Shown here piece after piece: positions 20,312-30,508 of a stretch of DNA of 64,000 nucleotides. The notes below the pieces were generated by a model. It was not told the origin of the DNA. It searched no databases and was given only the letters and a program-made list of their open reading frames with translations. Source of the DNA: Clavaria fumosa (lineage: Eukaryota > Basidiomycota > Agaricomycetes > Agaricales > Clavariaceae). Location: positions 2,108,001-2,172,000 of the forward strand of contig OX637800.1 in the NCBI GenBank assembly GCA_951802425.1. Direction: 5' to 3'. Positions within the stretch are counted from its first letter, which is position 1. The number at the start of each line of letters is the position of its first letter. The position numbers were made by a program, and so were the translations under genes.

Positions 20312-20871
20312 GGATGAAATGGGCCCAAAATATAGAGAAAACAGTAATTTAAATAAGTGTTTTTGGGTCAGAGCTTTAGAGGCAGAATGCTTATATAAGT
20401 GTCATTCATGTCATATCCATCAGTTTGTATGTAAAGGTGAGGCAAAGGGGGTGGAACAAGCAGGGAGGGAGGCAATTATCAGGCATACCAAAGCCAAGAT
20501 TGATGAGCATGAGGCTGCAAGGGATGCAAAAAAGAAGAAGGCAGCCAAAGCAGCTGGACATGTGGCTGCAGTAAAGCTGATATTTGACAAGGAGCAAGTC
20601 AAGAAGCTCAAAGGAGACAAGCTCAAAGACCATCTTCTGGCATTTCAAAGGGCTGGAGCTCCAAACCTGCAGAATCTGTCCCTTAGGACAGCTGTGGTAA
20701 AGATTAGGGAAGGACTTGTTCAATCAATTGATCTCTATAATAATGGGCAATGGAAGCCAAACACAAGTGTGGGCTCTTAAACAATTCCAATGGAGTCAGA
20801 ATCTGGGGAAGAATTTGACCTGGATGAAGGATTGGAAGACTGGGAGGACATAGATGAATAGTGCAGAGTTT
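20312..20871 (+). CDS. Hypothetical Lys-rich protein with SAP-like motif
   Basis: An open frame from about 20312 with a Cys pair (CHSCHIHQFVCKG), a Lys/Ala-rich helix (HEAARDAKKKKAAKAAGH), then KLKGDKLKDHLLAFQRAGAP, which resembles a SAP DNA-binding helix-extended loop-helix. A first stop lies at 20778; the same frame continues to 20871 with a strongly acidic end (EEFDLDEGLEDWEDIDE). That suggests the first stop is either a lesion or the true end. No clear start codon precedes it. I cannot assign a function; DNA binding is a guess from the SAP-like segment. Confidence 0.5.
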
Positions 20872-21170
20872 TCCCATTATTGTGCCATTATCTTTACTTC
20901 AAACAAGCAGTGTAGAGTCTCTTGAGTATCAGCAGTGTATATAGTTTCTATATAACCAAGAAAACAGTGTTGTTGCCAGGTCTGAGGCCTGTAATTGAGG
21001 TGGGTCAGCCTTTGTCACGCTTTCTGTCACAGGCTGTTACGTCACGCTGCCGCGTTATGCAGCGGAGTTGCCCAACCCCACTTATATAAGCGTCATGCGT
21101 GATTGCCCTCACGGAGCTGCGGCTTGCCACAATTGCAACTTCGCTGACCTACGAACGTTCTCACATACAC
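20872..21170 (+). promoter_or_regulatory. Spacer and promoter of the crinkler-like gene
   Basis: It contains TTATATAAG at 21082-21090, about 80 bp before the ATG at 21171, and a GC-rich upstream stretch with repeated GTCACG (21014-21050). The layout fits a TATA promoter. The leader runs through CACATACACATG. Confidence 0.55.
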
Positions 21171-24100
21171 ATGAACCAGCCTTCTGGCAGTCGCAAGAGA
21201 TCCAGTTCTCAGACAGACCCTCCAATGGATGAGTCCATTGCCAAACATACGATTCTCGAAGAGGCGTCTAATGACCTCGATGATGCCGCCCACACCCGCC
21301 AAGACAAGTTAGTGCTTGATTGGTTCGAACAGGAACAGGAACAGGATTTCTCTTCTCGCGAACTTCTCGGGGCGATTGTAACATTCTCCGAAGGGAAGCT
21401 CAACCCAAAGTTTGAGAAAATCACCGAACAAGGCTTGCTGCTCCGAGATCATCCAGAGTTGGTGGGAAAGCTGAAAGAGGCGAGGGCCGCTAGATCATTC
21501 AAGGAGATCCGGAATTTGAGTGCGATATCCTATTTTAAGGACCAACTTTGAGGTATACTCATCATTGCCCATGTCTGTGCAGAAATTTTGCGCCTACCAA
21601 CGTCTGCAAGCGTGGAATCTCGGCTGCGCCGTTCACCCCCCCTGGAGAGGGAAACAGAAAGATGTGAATCATTCCTTACCTTGATAAAGTGTTATCACTG
21701 CAGCCTGACCTTCACCCCCCATGTAGTGAAAGGTCCTGTCCTTTTCATTGTCATCCACTACGATTTGTTCCAATGGTCACCATAGCTGCTCACAAAGCGT
21801 TCTCGGATAAGTGGTTGGGCAATAGCCATCTCCTTCTCGCAGATTTGATGAATAGATTGCGCAAGCCTCCCGATGACCCCCTGAAATCTCCATACAATCA
21901 TTCTATTAGCATCATTCAATCTTCAGGTATGGGCAAATCACGCCTCGTAGATGCCGTCGCCGAAGAAAAGTTCTGTTTTCCCTTCAACGTACGCGAGCCT
22001 GCCTCGCGAAGTCTGATCGGTAGCGTCCTGCAGTTGTTACACGCTTTTCTTAACCTAACCTTGATCACTTAGCGTACCCTCCTGCCGATGATTGCGTCCG
22101 GGACTTCTTCCACGAACCTAAATATCGAGAGCCAAATGACGACGGCCTGATTGAGAGAAGATATAAGACCTTTTTTGCAGCGCTCTTCCTATGTGCTGCC
22201 AGCGAGCTTCGGGTCACGCTCAACCAAACGCAACACTCGGAAGGCTCCATTGCTAAGCGTTGGCACAACTACCTAGCTTCGGGCGCCACCGAATGGAGAG
22301 TAGGTGCAGCGCGAAGCAAATTCTATCAGAAGGTCGTAGATGTTGCGGAGAAGGTGTGGGCCAGTTGCTAGAATGTTGCATTTATCTAATACATCAATAG
22401 TTTTTTCAGGGGGGCACAGCTTCAGAGGACGTCGGTGCGCATGTTTTGTTTCACGCATTCTGCTGTATACTGAACGCTCGATGCAGACTCGATGCTGGCA
22501 GATAATGCTGGATCGTTCATGACGTCCTTGCGCGAAGCTTTGGTGTCATCCAAGCATTCCTTCGATTCTGAACGTTTGAAGGAACCTGTTTTGTTTTTCA
22601 TGTACTTTGATGAAGCACACGTGTTGACAAAGTCAGAAGCAAAACCAGGTCAATCTCCACCGCGGAGTAGGTACCATTTGCTTGGACGTGTCTTGGCAAA
22701 GATGAACGATTTGCCATTCTTTACTGTCTTCCTTTCAACGAACTCCTGGCTTGGCGCATTCGCTCCTTCCAAATCCAACCATCAAACCCTCCGTGATTGG
22801 AATAGAGTTATATTGCATGCCCCATTTACGGAGCTACCGTTCGACACATTTGCATCCAACTCCTTCGCCACGTTGCTTGAAGCATATCCATCTGGGGTAA
22901 CACTTCACAACGTCTGCACGCTTGAATATATTGTGAAATTTGGCCGTCCTCTGTGAGCTCCGTCTTTGTCCATCATGTCTCCATCCCTGATTAGCGTCAG
23001 TTGGGCGTCTCTCTATACTTGCGGCGCCGGTGAGGTTAAATCAGAAATGATTGATCTCGCGAAGGTGAAGCTTTCCTGCGGTGACGTTGCGGCGGAGAAC
23101 GCGCGAATTGCTGCTCTCAGCGTCCGAATCATGCTTGACTTCGACATTGCCCGCGAAACGTCAAGAATTTTCGAAGAGAAACTTGTCGAAAGCCACTTGC
23201 GAATCGCATTTGCCGTTCCGGATCATCGGGAGTTTTTGCGTGGTGGTACACCGTCTGAGCCCCTCGTAGCCGAAGCAGCTGCCCAAATTCTCAACACCGA
23301 CCCCCACATCCAAATTGTTGCCCCTACCATATTGACTAAATTGTTTGAGGGTGGCCTTCTGGCACGAGGCGAGCGAGGAGAGATGATTGGCCGCCTTCTC
23401 TGGATGATTGGTCATGATCTCGTCATTCAGAATGACACAGCGGATACGATCAATAATCCGAGCAATCCAAGGTACCATCGGCCGATACTCCTTCTTGATT
23501 GGTTGAGGGCACTGATCAATCCACGCTGGCACCACACTATCCTTAATGCTAAGCCTGTCGCCAACACGGATGGCCCGACCTTGGAGTGTGCATTCCGGGG
23601 TGTTTATCTCAATTTCTCTCAATTCGTGAGAGCTGGTGACTACGGAGTCATCCGTCCAAACCTTCAGTGGATTCCTTTGGTTCGAGGAGTGGCCTATCAA
23701 TGTGCCGACAATCAGAAGTCAACAGACCTATTTGCAACAATGCATTTTGGGGGCCTTGATGCTCCGATATGTCCAGCCAATAGTGGTCCACTTTTTGGCC
23801 AGATTAAGAATCGCGCAACGCTTTCGGATGTTCTCCTCAACCCTCATGTTGGGGGCACACCGGTCAACCAACATCCGATCCTGTCACTTGTGCATGACAT
23901 CGGACTCGAGACACCAAAAGTCTACCCTCATGCCCCGTACCCTGCGAAGAAGTTGAGGGGTGGTGACACTCGGACAGAGAATATCCATCTACGACATTAC
24001 CAAATCCACATTGAGGGCTGCACACACGAGACATATGCGGTTGTCCCTCGAGAGATGGACGGCGTCTACAGGTCAATCATCTGTGCGTCAACAATCATGG

Positions 24101-24273
24101 ATGACTTTCCGAGGAATGGATTGGAAGCTCACCGGAAAGCTATGTTGCGCCTGAAACCGGCCTTCTTCTCCACTGAGCCGGGTCCGTCACTGGACTGGAT
24201 CAGTGAAGCCCCGCTGGATGAATTAGCAGATGCTCAGGCCGGTTCCGCTAAAGGGAAAGAAAGGGAAACTTAA
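21171..24273 (+). CDS. Crinkler-like P-loop NTPase with nuclease-like C-terminus
   Basis: A multi-exon gene. Exon 1 starts MNQPSGSRKRSSS. A later exon carries Walker A (IIQSSGMGKSRLVD near 21905), and another carries Walker B (FFMYFDEAH near 22600). Supported introns are 22020-22072, 22354-22409 and 22953-23000, all GT..AG and 48-56 nt. The C-terminal part (23001-24273) includes an FGQIKNR segment near 23800, resembling the Q/E-x-K of PD-(D/E)xK nucleases. This domain order matches the basidiomycete CR-effector family, proteins thought to act in antagonism or conflict. An in-frame stop at 21549 and an unresolved frame at 22410-22490 suggest damage or an exon I mis-modelled. Function in this organism is unknown. 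Confidence 0.65.
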
Positions 24274-24840
24274 GTCTCCGGTGATTACTAGGGACACTGC
24301 CTCTTCCCAATACTTAGAAGCACCTGCATGTATGGAATGACCCCTTTCATTGTTAAGATTGTTTCATGATCTCAATCTGAAATGTAAGGAAGGTAGATGT
24401 ATGACGAAGAAGGGAAGCAGAAAATAGTAAAGGGAGGATGATGACAGTTATACTCTGATTCTGTGTCCTTTCTTTAATTTTACCACTGTGTTGTCAATTT
24501 GCCAATTTTCCAAATGACTAGAACAAAGTCAACCATTTTGTAGATACTAATATATCTGCTTCCCAGATTTTCCTGTAGCTTGAAAATGGTTTGGTTGACC
24601 CTGAACAATTACTAGATATGGACCCATGGTATTGCCACTGAATAAAGGAGGCAGCACCTGTGGCTCTGGTATTATGTCTGTAATAAGTAAGGAACAACAA
24701 AAACCCTTGCAGATGCTGCAAGGAGTAAGCACAGGGGTTGAGGCCAACTCAGTTGAGTGGTTGAAAGCTGTTAGAATATGTTAGAACACCTTCACCTACT
24801 CCACCTGTCACCCACAGTCACATTCATCCTTGCCTACTCT
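24274..24840. other. Intergenic sequence after the crinkler-like gene
   Basis: AT-rich, without a supported ORF, tRNA or repeat boundary. The first 200 bp probably hold the 3' end of the upstream gene. Confidence 0.5.
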
Positions 24841-25460
24841 CCTTAATCAGGGCAATTGTAACATCCCCTGAAGGGAAGCTTGACCCAAAGTTTGAGAAAG
24901 TCATCAAACAAGTCTCACTGCTCTGAGATCATCCAGAGTTGGTGGAAAAGCTGAAAGAGGTGTGGGTCACTAGATCATTCAAGAAGATCTGGAATTTGAG
25001 TGTGACATCCACAGTTCAAAGAAGACTGTATAATATCTGATGCATACACAGAGATTCTATGCCTATCAACAGGCAACACCATTTCCAGAGAAGCCATTGG
25101 CATTCCAGTAGAATATAGTGGTCTATTCCCACATTCATATACCATTCCCCCTGCACTAGAGGATAGTAAGTTTGTTGATGGGCTGTTAGGTGCTCATTCA
25201 CTGAAGCTGTGTTATTCAGCTGTTATCAGCACCTGGAGATCAAGTTACATTGGCCAATCTCACAAAACCCTACTCAGCCTACTCAGAGCAGTGGATGATG
25301 TCCATACTTTGGATGAAAAATCCAACTATGCCAAGATTCTCATGATCACCCAATCTTCGGGAATGGGGAAATCCAAAACAGTGGATGTAATTGTAAAGGA
25401 GTGGATACTTCTCCCATTGTGCATCTGTGAAGACCTTGGTGCTGACTCCTTTTTTCCCCC
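24841..25460 (+). pseudogene. Decayed paralogue of the crinkler-like gene
   Basis: The segment from GGCAATTGTAACATCC onward matches 21370-21600 of the intact copy. It continues to a second Walker A (ITQSSGMGKSKTVD near 25350), where similarity ends. Several CGA codons of the intact copy are TGA here and CpG is nearly absent. The second half of the gene is missing. It is a tandem duplicate that has decayed by C to T change. Confidence 0.75.
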
Positions 25461-25785
25461 ATTAAACTCCTATTGGGGCTATGCCCTATGTCAGAGTATG
25501 CTACTTGGTTGTACATCCATTTGTACTATAATCTATGTCTGGGCAATGGCTTTGGGCCACTGGGCAAGCTCCAATGCACATGGGCACTTGAAATTACCTA
25601 AGAAGGGGAAGAGCCAGGTGCATTAAAAACCCCCTGTGGGGGAAAAGCTACCAGTTGCCATGTGAAGACTATCTAAAATTTTCCAATTGTTGACTTGCAT
25701 TGTATCATCATGTCTCAGGGTTGGGCGTGGGTGGACAGGCCGATAGGTGGGTTCCTTTCATGCTTGTGGGTCTGGAACTACATTG
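25461..25785. other. Unassigned sequence
   Basis: No supported ORF. A CCCCCTGTGGGGG palindrome lies near 25631. Confidence 0.4.
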
Positions 25786-26575
25786 TTGTTGTCCACCACT
25801 TAAGGCATCTCACGACTCCAGGTTACCCACAAGTCTTAACAAGTAAACCCGTGGGAATACTTGTGGGTCACACAACTCACAGATTCAGGTAACTCCTGGA
25901 TTCCTCTGCCACAGATCTGGGTACAGCTGAAAACATCCATGGGTACCCACACGGGTACCTGCCACCGTAGTGGAGAAAAAATACCAATTTCATAGGCAAT
26001 ACTTTCAACTATTATCTAGCATCTAATCTTTCAAGCTTGGTAGCTCCTCATCATCCACATCAGAAGTATCAACAAAAGTTGGAGCACTAAATACAAATCA
26101 ATCAGTCAGGCCTATGTTAAAGTAGGAATCAGAATACTTTTCAATATACTCAGATGAACAGGCTTGTTCACAAACAAGTACAAGAGCAATTGCAAAACAA
26201 TCAACTATCTTAGCTGTGTTCAAAGAGAAGAATAAGTGACTGAAAGGAACTAAGGATGTGGTGGTGCAGGATGATGGCAAGGATGTTCTCATCATCAAGT
26301 AGTCTAATGGTGCCATGTATTCCAACTCCAAACTCACAGGTACCCTTGGGTACCCATAGGTACTTGTGGGTATTTACCTGACCCAGACTTGACTTGGATC
26401 CTAAGTTGAAACTCATAGGTACTTGTTGATACCCATAGACTTGACTTACAGGTCCAGATCTCTCTTTATACTCATAATACACGGATCTGAGTATGCCTCT
26501 GATAGTGGGTAAGACCCATGGGTAAGGATCCGAATCACCTGTGAGTGCACTCGTGAGATGCTTTACCACCACTGG
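25786..26575. repeat. Palindrome-rich repeat with GGTACC motifs
   Basis: The ends share an imperfect inverted repeat: AGGCATCTCACGA at about 25803 and TCGTGAGATGCTT at about 26550. The interior is packed with GGTACCC, TGGGTACC, ATGGGTACCCA and GACTTG-type short palindromes (25940-25965, 26338-26372, 26515-26525). No coding capacity. It is likely a non-autonomous DNA element. It abuts the 3' end of the LINE. Confidence 0.55.
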
Positions 26576-26576
26576 T

Positions 26577-27908
26577 CATGGAGTGTGTTTGAAACATTTC
26601 ATTGCCAAAGCATATTGATGACCTTCTTCATTGCTGTGGGGTCTGTGAGCAGAAAGCCAAGATCACATGCCCTCCTGCCTGTGTCACTGAGTATCATGTT
26701 CCTTCAGGTGGTGGTACAAGTGCAGGTGAGGAGGAGGTGTCAGACAGTCTCCTCTTCTTGTCCACAGTATGGGCATAGTGGGCTGTCAGCTGCCCCTATT
26801 CTGTGCAGATGTTTGTTTAGGGGGGCACGTCTGGTACAGAGCTGTAAAGGTATTGATGAGTGCAGCCTGGGCATGGAGTCATCAATATGCTTGATGTGGT
26901 TGTATCGTGGCAATCCCTTCCATCTTCTCACTCTTTCCTGTATAGCTCTCCTCAGTGTTAGTGATAATGCTGCCTTACTGCCTGCAGTTTGTTTTCTTAA
27001 AAGTCTGGGGAGTTCTTTCTTGGGGCCACTGAGGCCCTGGGCTACTGCCTTGGCTGCTGCGTCCCCAAGCTCATTCCCTTCCACTCCTTGGTGGCCCGGG
27101 ACCCACATAGCCTTGCATTCCAGATCTTCTCTGCTCTGGCTTACCCGTCTGATAATGGATTCAAAGGCCTGTAGCATATTGTGGGAGGGTGCTGGTTGAG
27201 AAAGCTGCATAGCAAGGATTACTGCCTGGCTGTCCACTACTAGTGTGGCTGTGCTGAAGTTTCCCCATTCTGTCTGGAGGAGGTGTGCCCCTAAGACTAG
27301 GGCTGTGGCCTCTGCTGAATATACCATGTGTCTGGTGTCCTTGCCCAGGTGTAGTTGGATCATCCTATTTGGGTGTCCTTCCCATGTTGAGACTGCTGCC
27401 ATACCTACTCCACCTTTTTAACCTGATCTGTCCATATAGATGGTGATGCCTGCTTTCTCCTGTAGTAGTTTTTGTATCATGTCTTCTTTGTTTGGCTGTA
27501 TTTCTATGTGTATGGGTGGGGCTTGCTTCAGGTGTTGGCTGACTGCAGGTGTCTTTTCTACCATGTCCAGGTTGATCTTCTTGAAGTCCGCCATCAGTTT
27601 GTGTAGGGGTGCTTGGTGGGTTTTGGGGGTGTGCTTGTGTGCATGGCTTAGATGTCATTGAAGGAGGTGTGTTTTCAGGAGTGTGGCCATCCATAGTAGC
27701 ACCACCAGGCAGAGCTTGTCGATTAGAAGGTGAAGGGGTAGGATGTTCGTGTGCACTTCTATGATGTTGGTGGCCATGGCCATGGTCTTCATCAGTCCCA
27801 GTGTCATCAGGGCTTGTCTTTGGATCCTTGCTAGTGGTCCTCCGACACCAGTTGTCCTACCTGTTTGTGTTGTGTGTCTGTTGTGTGGATTCCCCCATAC
27901 ATCAACTT
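26577..27908 (-). pseudogene. LINE ORF2 C-terminus with RNase H
   Basis: The minus strand encodes the end of a Tad-like non-LTR ORF2. It opens with a linker containing GGPLARIQRQALMTLG, followed by an RNase H domain with IYMDRSG near 27430, SAEATALVLG and VVDSQAVILA. Next come MWVPGHQGVEGNELGD and a terminal zinc-finger motif CPYCGQEEETV. The catalytic order D..E..D..D is recognisable, but the first motif reads MDRSG instead of the usual TDGS. Stops lie at about 27418 and 27660. The upstream RT part is at 41507-41845, displaced by later insertions. Confidence 0.85.
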
Positions 27909-28067
27909 GGGGGAGTGGGCCATCACAAGTGTGGCATGAATGAGTACTTCATTACATCAACAACCAGATCCATTAAGTTTAGAGATGTTTTGAGCATACA
28001 AATGGCATACTAAATTAATGTGTGGTGGAGGTGGTCTCTAGCCACACTTGTGACAGCCCACCCTCCC
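27909..28067. mobile_element. MITE copy 1
   Basis: A 159-bp element with terminal inverted repeats beginning GGGGGAGTGGGCCATCAC and ending with the imperfect complement (GTGACAGCCCACCCTCCC). It is inserted in the LINE ORF2. It shares its interior (GGCATGAA...ATTACA...AGATCCA...GAGCATACA) with copy 2 at 52602. Confidence 0.8.
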
Positions 28068-28649
28068 AGTATCTGAGTTTAAAGTGGCCATGATGCAGAT
28101 TTGCTGCTGTGCCCTCAATAAAATTGTAGAAATCATGAGAATATTAAGATATGCCATGCTAATAATAGGCATCTATACCCTATCAAAATTTGAGGAATAT
28201 TTATCAAGTGGTTTTTGAGAACCCACCCCACTGTTATGTTTGGGACCATGCTTGTTTAACATATAGATTTAATTAAGTAATTAAGTGAACAATGTCTTTG
28301 TACTGTGTGTAAGACTAATATATTCATTCAAAGGTGTATAATGAATAGCTAGGGAACCAATGAGAATCAAGAGAAGGTTTTTGAGCTACAATGGTCTCAA
28401 CCCAAGGAAGCTTGTGTGGTCTCTTCAACTAAATTCTCTGTTCCTTGGATAACTAGTTATTCAATATATATTTTTAATCCTCAAACATCATACATTGAAT
28501 TAGTGGAAGTGGTTCCTAATACCTATAGACTAGTCAGCTATTGAGGCATGGTGCTAATCTGTGGGTCACCAATAGGTTAAGGTAAATCCATGAGGGTCAA
28601 TAGCCCAAGCTATGGGATATTATTACTTCAGTTGCTATTACAGTAATAA
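28068..28649. repeat. Degenerate repeat modules and AT-rich spacer
   Basis: The first 170 bp (CTGAGTTTAAAGTGGC...GCAGATTTG...TTTGAGGAAT) are a diverged copy of the module at 29350-29480. The remainder is AT-rich. No ORF is supported. Confidence 0.5.
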
Positions 28650-29084
28650 TACCACTCACATTCCTTCACTTGCCCCTCACTCTTCACACCCCCTCACACC
28701 CTCTCACATACACCCTCCACCCTTGCCACTAAAATTCCATGCCACTCTTTCACACTCAGACACCCTAACTGTCACATCTCATTTACCCTCACCCTCACAA
28801 CCTCACAATCATCCTCACTCTCACACTTGCTCACACTTCCCTTCACCCTCACATCCTTGCCCATGCACCCTCATACCCCTTTCCTCCCCCACCACCCTCA
28901 AAATCCTTGCATACTCAGCACCTTCACCATCACATACACATAGCACTACTCACTCACCCTCACTCATACTCACCCACACCTTCACCCACTCTTGCCTCAT
29001 TCATTCTGGCTACCCTTCACATGCCCTCACATGCCCCTCACTCCTCACCCTTCACTCCCTCTCACCCCCCCTCTCACCCATATG
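28650..29084. repeat. CTCACCCTCAC simple-sequence tract
   Basis: A pyrimidine/A-rich low-complexity tract of CTCACACC, CCTCAC and ACTCACCC variants. It leaves long ORFs open in several frames, so I do not call a gene. Confidence 0.8.
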
Positions 29085-29480
29085 CCTCTGCTTTGCCACC
29101 CAAATCCCATCCACCACCCCTTTTTACTCTGACAATCAGCTTCACTCTTAATGTTGCCACAAAAGAAATCTTGAGAGTATCATGTTCACTTTTTTGCACC
29201 TCCAGTAAGTAAGCTAAATTCATGTAAATATTACTGTAGACACTAGTCAAAGCTACCCACATACTCCCAAAATCTGATAAGAATCCATGAGGTGGTTGCT
29301 GAGATATGGCCATAGAAGGGCTCAGTGCGACTTTTCAAAAAGTCGGAGTTTAAAATTGGCACGACGCGGATTTGTTCCCACGCCCGCAATTCATGTGATA
29401 AAATATTGAAAATATTATGGTAGGGCCTCCTAATAGGGTAGTATCTTCCTACAGAATTTGGCACAATTCCATCAACTGGT
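29085..29480. repeat. Direct repeat, left copy (about 396 bp)
   Basis: It matches 30095-30492 at roughly 90 percent by eye, from TTTGCCAC...CCCATCCACCACCCC through TTGCTGAGATATGGCCATAG to GGCACAATTCCATCA. It flanks the tRNA-like sequence with the second copy. No TG..CA ends, so it is not clearly an LTR. Confidence 0.7.
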
Positions 29481-29745
29481 TGTGGAGCTCTGATCTTCTG
29501 TGGTTTCTGAGTTTAAAAATGAAACTGTGGATTGGGTGCCAAGAAATTTCCACTGCACTCACACCCACAGTAAATTGGGTAAAATCACCAAAATATTAAT
29601 ATAAAATAACCTGATGAGTGTCTACCTACTGTCAAAGTTTTGTGAGATTCCATGCAGTGGCTGTTGAGATATGAATGAAACATTAATTGTCTCAAAGAGG
29701 AAGGATTTTACTGCCATAATCAACACCCAACTTCCTATTGGATCA
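29481..29745. repeat. Diverged repeat module
   Basis: It continues the same architecture: CTGAGTTTAAAAATG, then AGATTCCATGCAGTGG and CTGTTGAGATATG. This looks like one more diverged unit of a roughly 190-bp tandem family. Confidence 0.45.
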
Positions 29746-29819
29746 GACCATATAGCTCAGTGGTTAAGAACAAGTCTGGAAGGAAGGTCTTGGGTTCAAT
29801 CCCTGATGTGGCCCTTTTT
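29746..29819 (+). ncRNA. tRNA-like sequence, probable SINE head
   Basis: It has a perfect A-box TAGCTCAGTGG (29753-29763) and a B-box GGTTCAATCCC (29793-29803). The acceptor-like ends GACCATA and TGTGGCC pair with one mismatch, and TTTTT (29815-29819) follows as in a Pol III terminator. The anticodon arm does not fold well and the variable loop is missing. It is therefore a tRNA-derived SINE head or tRNA pseudogene rather than a working tRNA. Confidence 0.55.
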
Positions 29820-30094
29820 CTGACTTAGCCCTTTGGTCCCCTCTGGGGATATGCCTTTCAGGCATGGTGTGCCAGCAGGACCAAAAGCCACACTGGCTTC
29901 CTTGCCTTTCGCACTACCACCTTTTGCCACTGCTGCCCTTATGTGCCAATAGAGAGAGGAGAGAAAGAGGGGGAAGGAGCATGTGGCAGTTGCTGCTACT
30001 GCTGCTTGCCACTGCTGCTACTGTTGCTGTTGCTGCTGCCACCACTCCTCACTCCCCTCCACCCCCTCTAACCTCACTTGTCCTCTCACCTATA
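29820..30094. other. Sequence downstream of the tRNA-like head
   Basis: It may be the body of the tRNA-derived element. It contains a GAGAGAGGAGAGAAAGAGG purine tract (29952-29971) and a TGCTGCTAC/TTGCTG microsatellite (29985-30040). No ORF is supported. Confidence 0.4.
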
Positions 30095-30492
30095 CACCTC
30101 CCCTTTGCCACATGAATCCCATTCACCACCCCCTTTTACTCTGACAATCAGCTTCACTGTCAATGTTGCCACAAAAGAAATCTTGAGCATATCATTTTCA
30201 CTTTCTTGCACCTCCAGTAAATAAGCTAAATTCATGTAAATATTACTGTAGACACTAGTCGTGGCCACCCACCTACTCTCAAAATCTGATAAAAATCCAT
30301 GGGGTGGTTGCTGAGATATGGCCATAGAAGGGCCTCAGTGCGACTTTTCAAAAGTCGGAGTTTAAAATTGGCATGACGCAGATTTGTTCCCATGCCCGCA
30401 ATTCATGTGATAAAACATTGAAAATATTATGGTAGGGCCTCCTAATAGGGTACTATCTACCTACAAAATTTGGCACAATTCCATCAGGTGGT
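30095..30492. repeat. Direct repeat, right copy (about 398 bp)
   Basis: Partner of 29085-29480. It ends about 16 bp before the D1 LTR at 30509. Confidence 0.7.
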
Positions 30493-30508
30493 TGCCACTG
30501 TGCTCGTG

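Noticed and set aside
28612..29212. ORF of 179 residues rich in Ser, His, Thr and Pro
   Set aside because: It is CTCACCCTCAC low-complexity sequence and has no codon-like structure.
29746..29814. Functional tRNA gene
   Set aside because: The anticodon stem does not pair, the T expected before the anticodon is absent and there is no variable loop.
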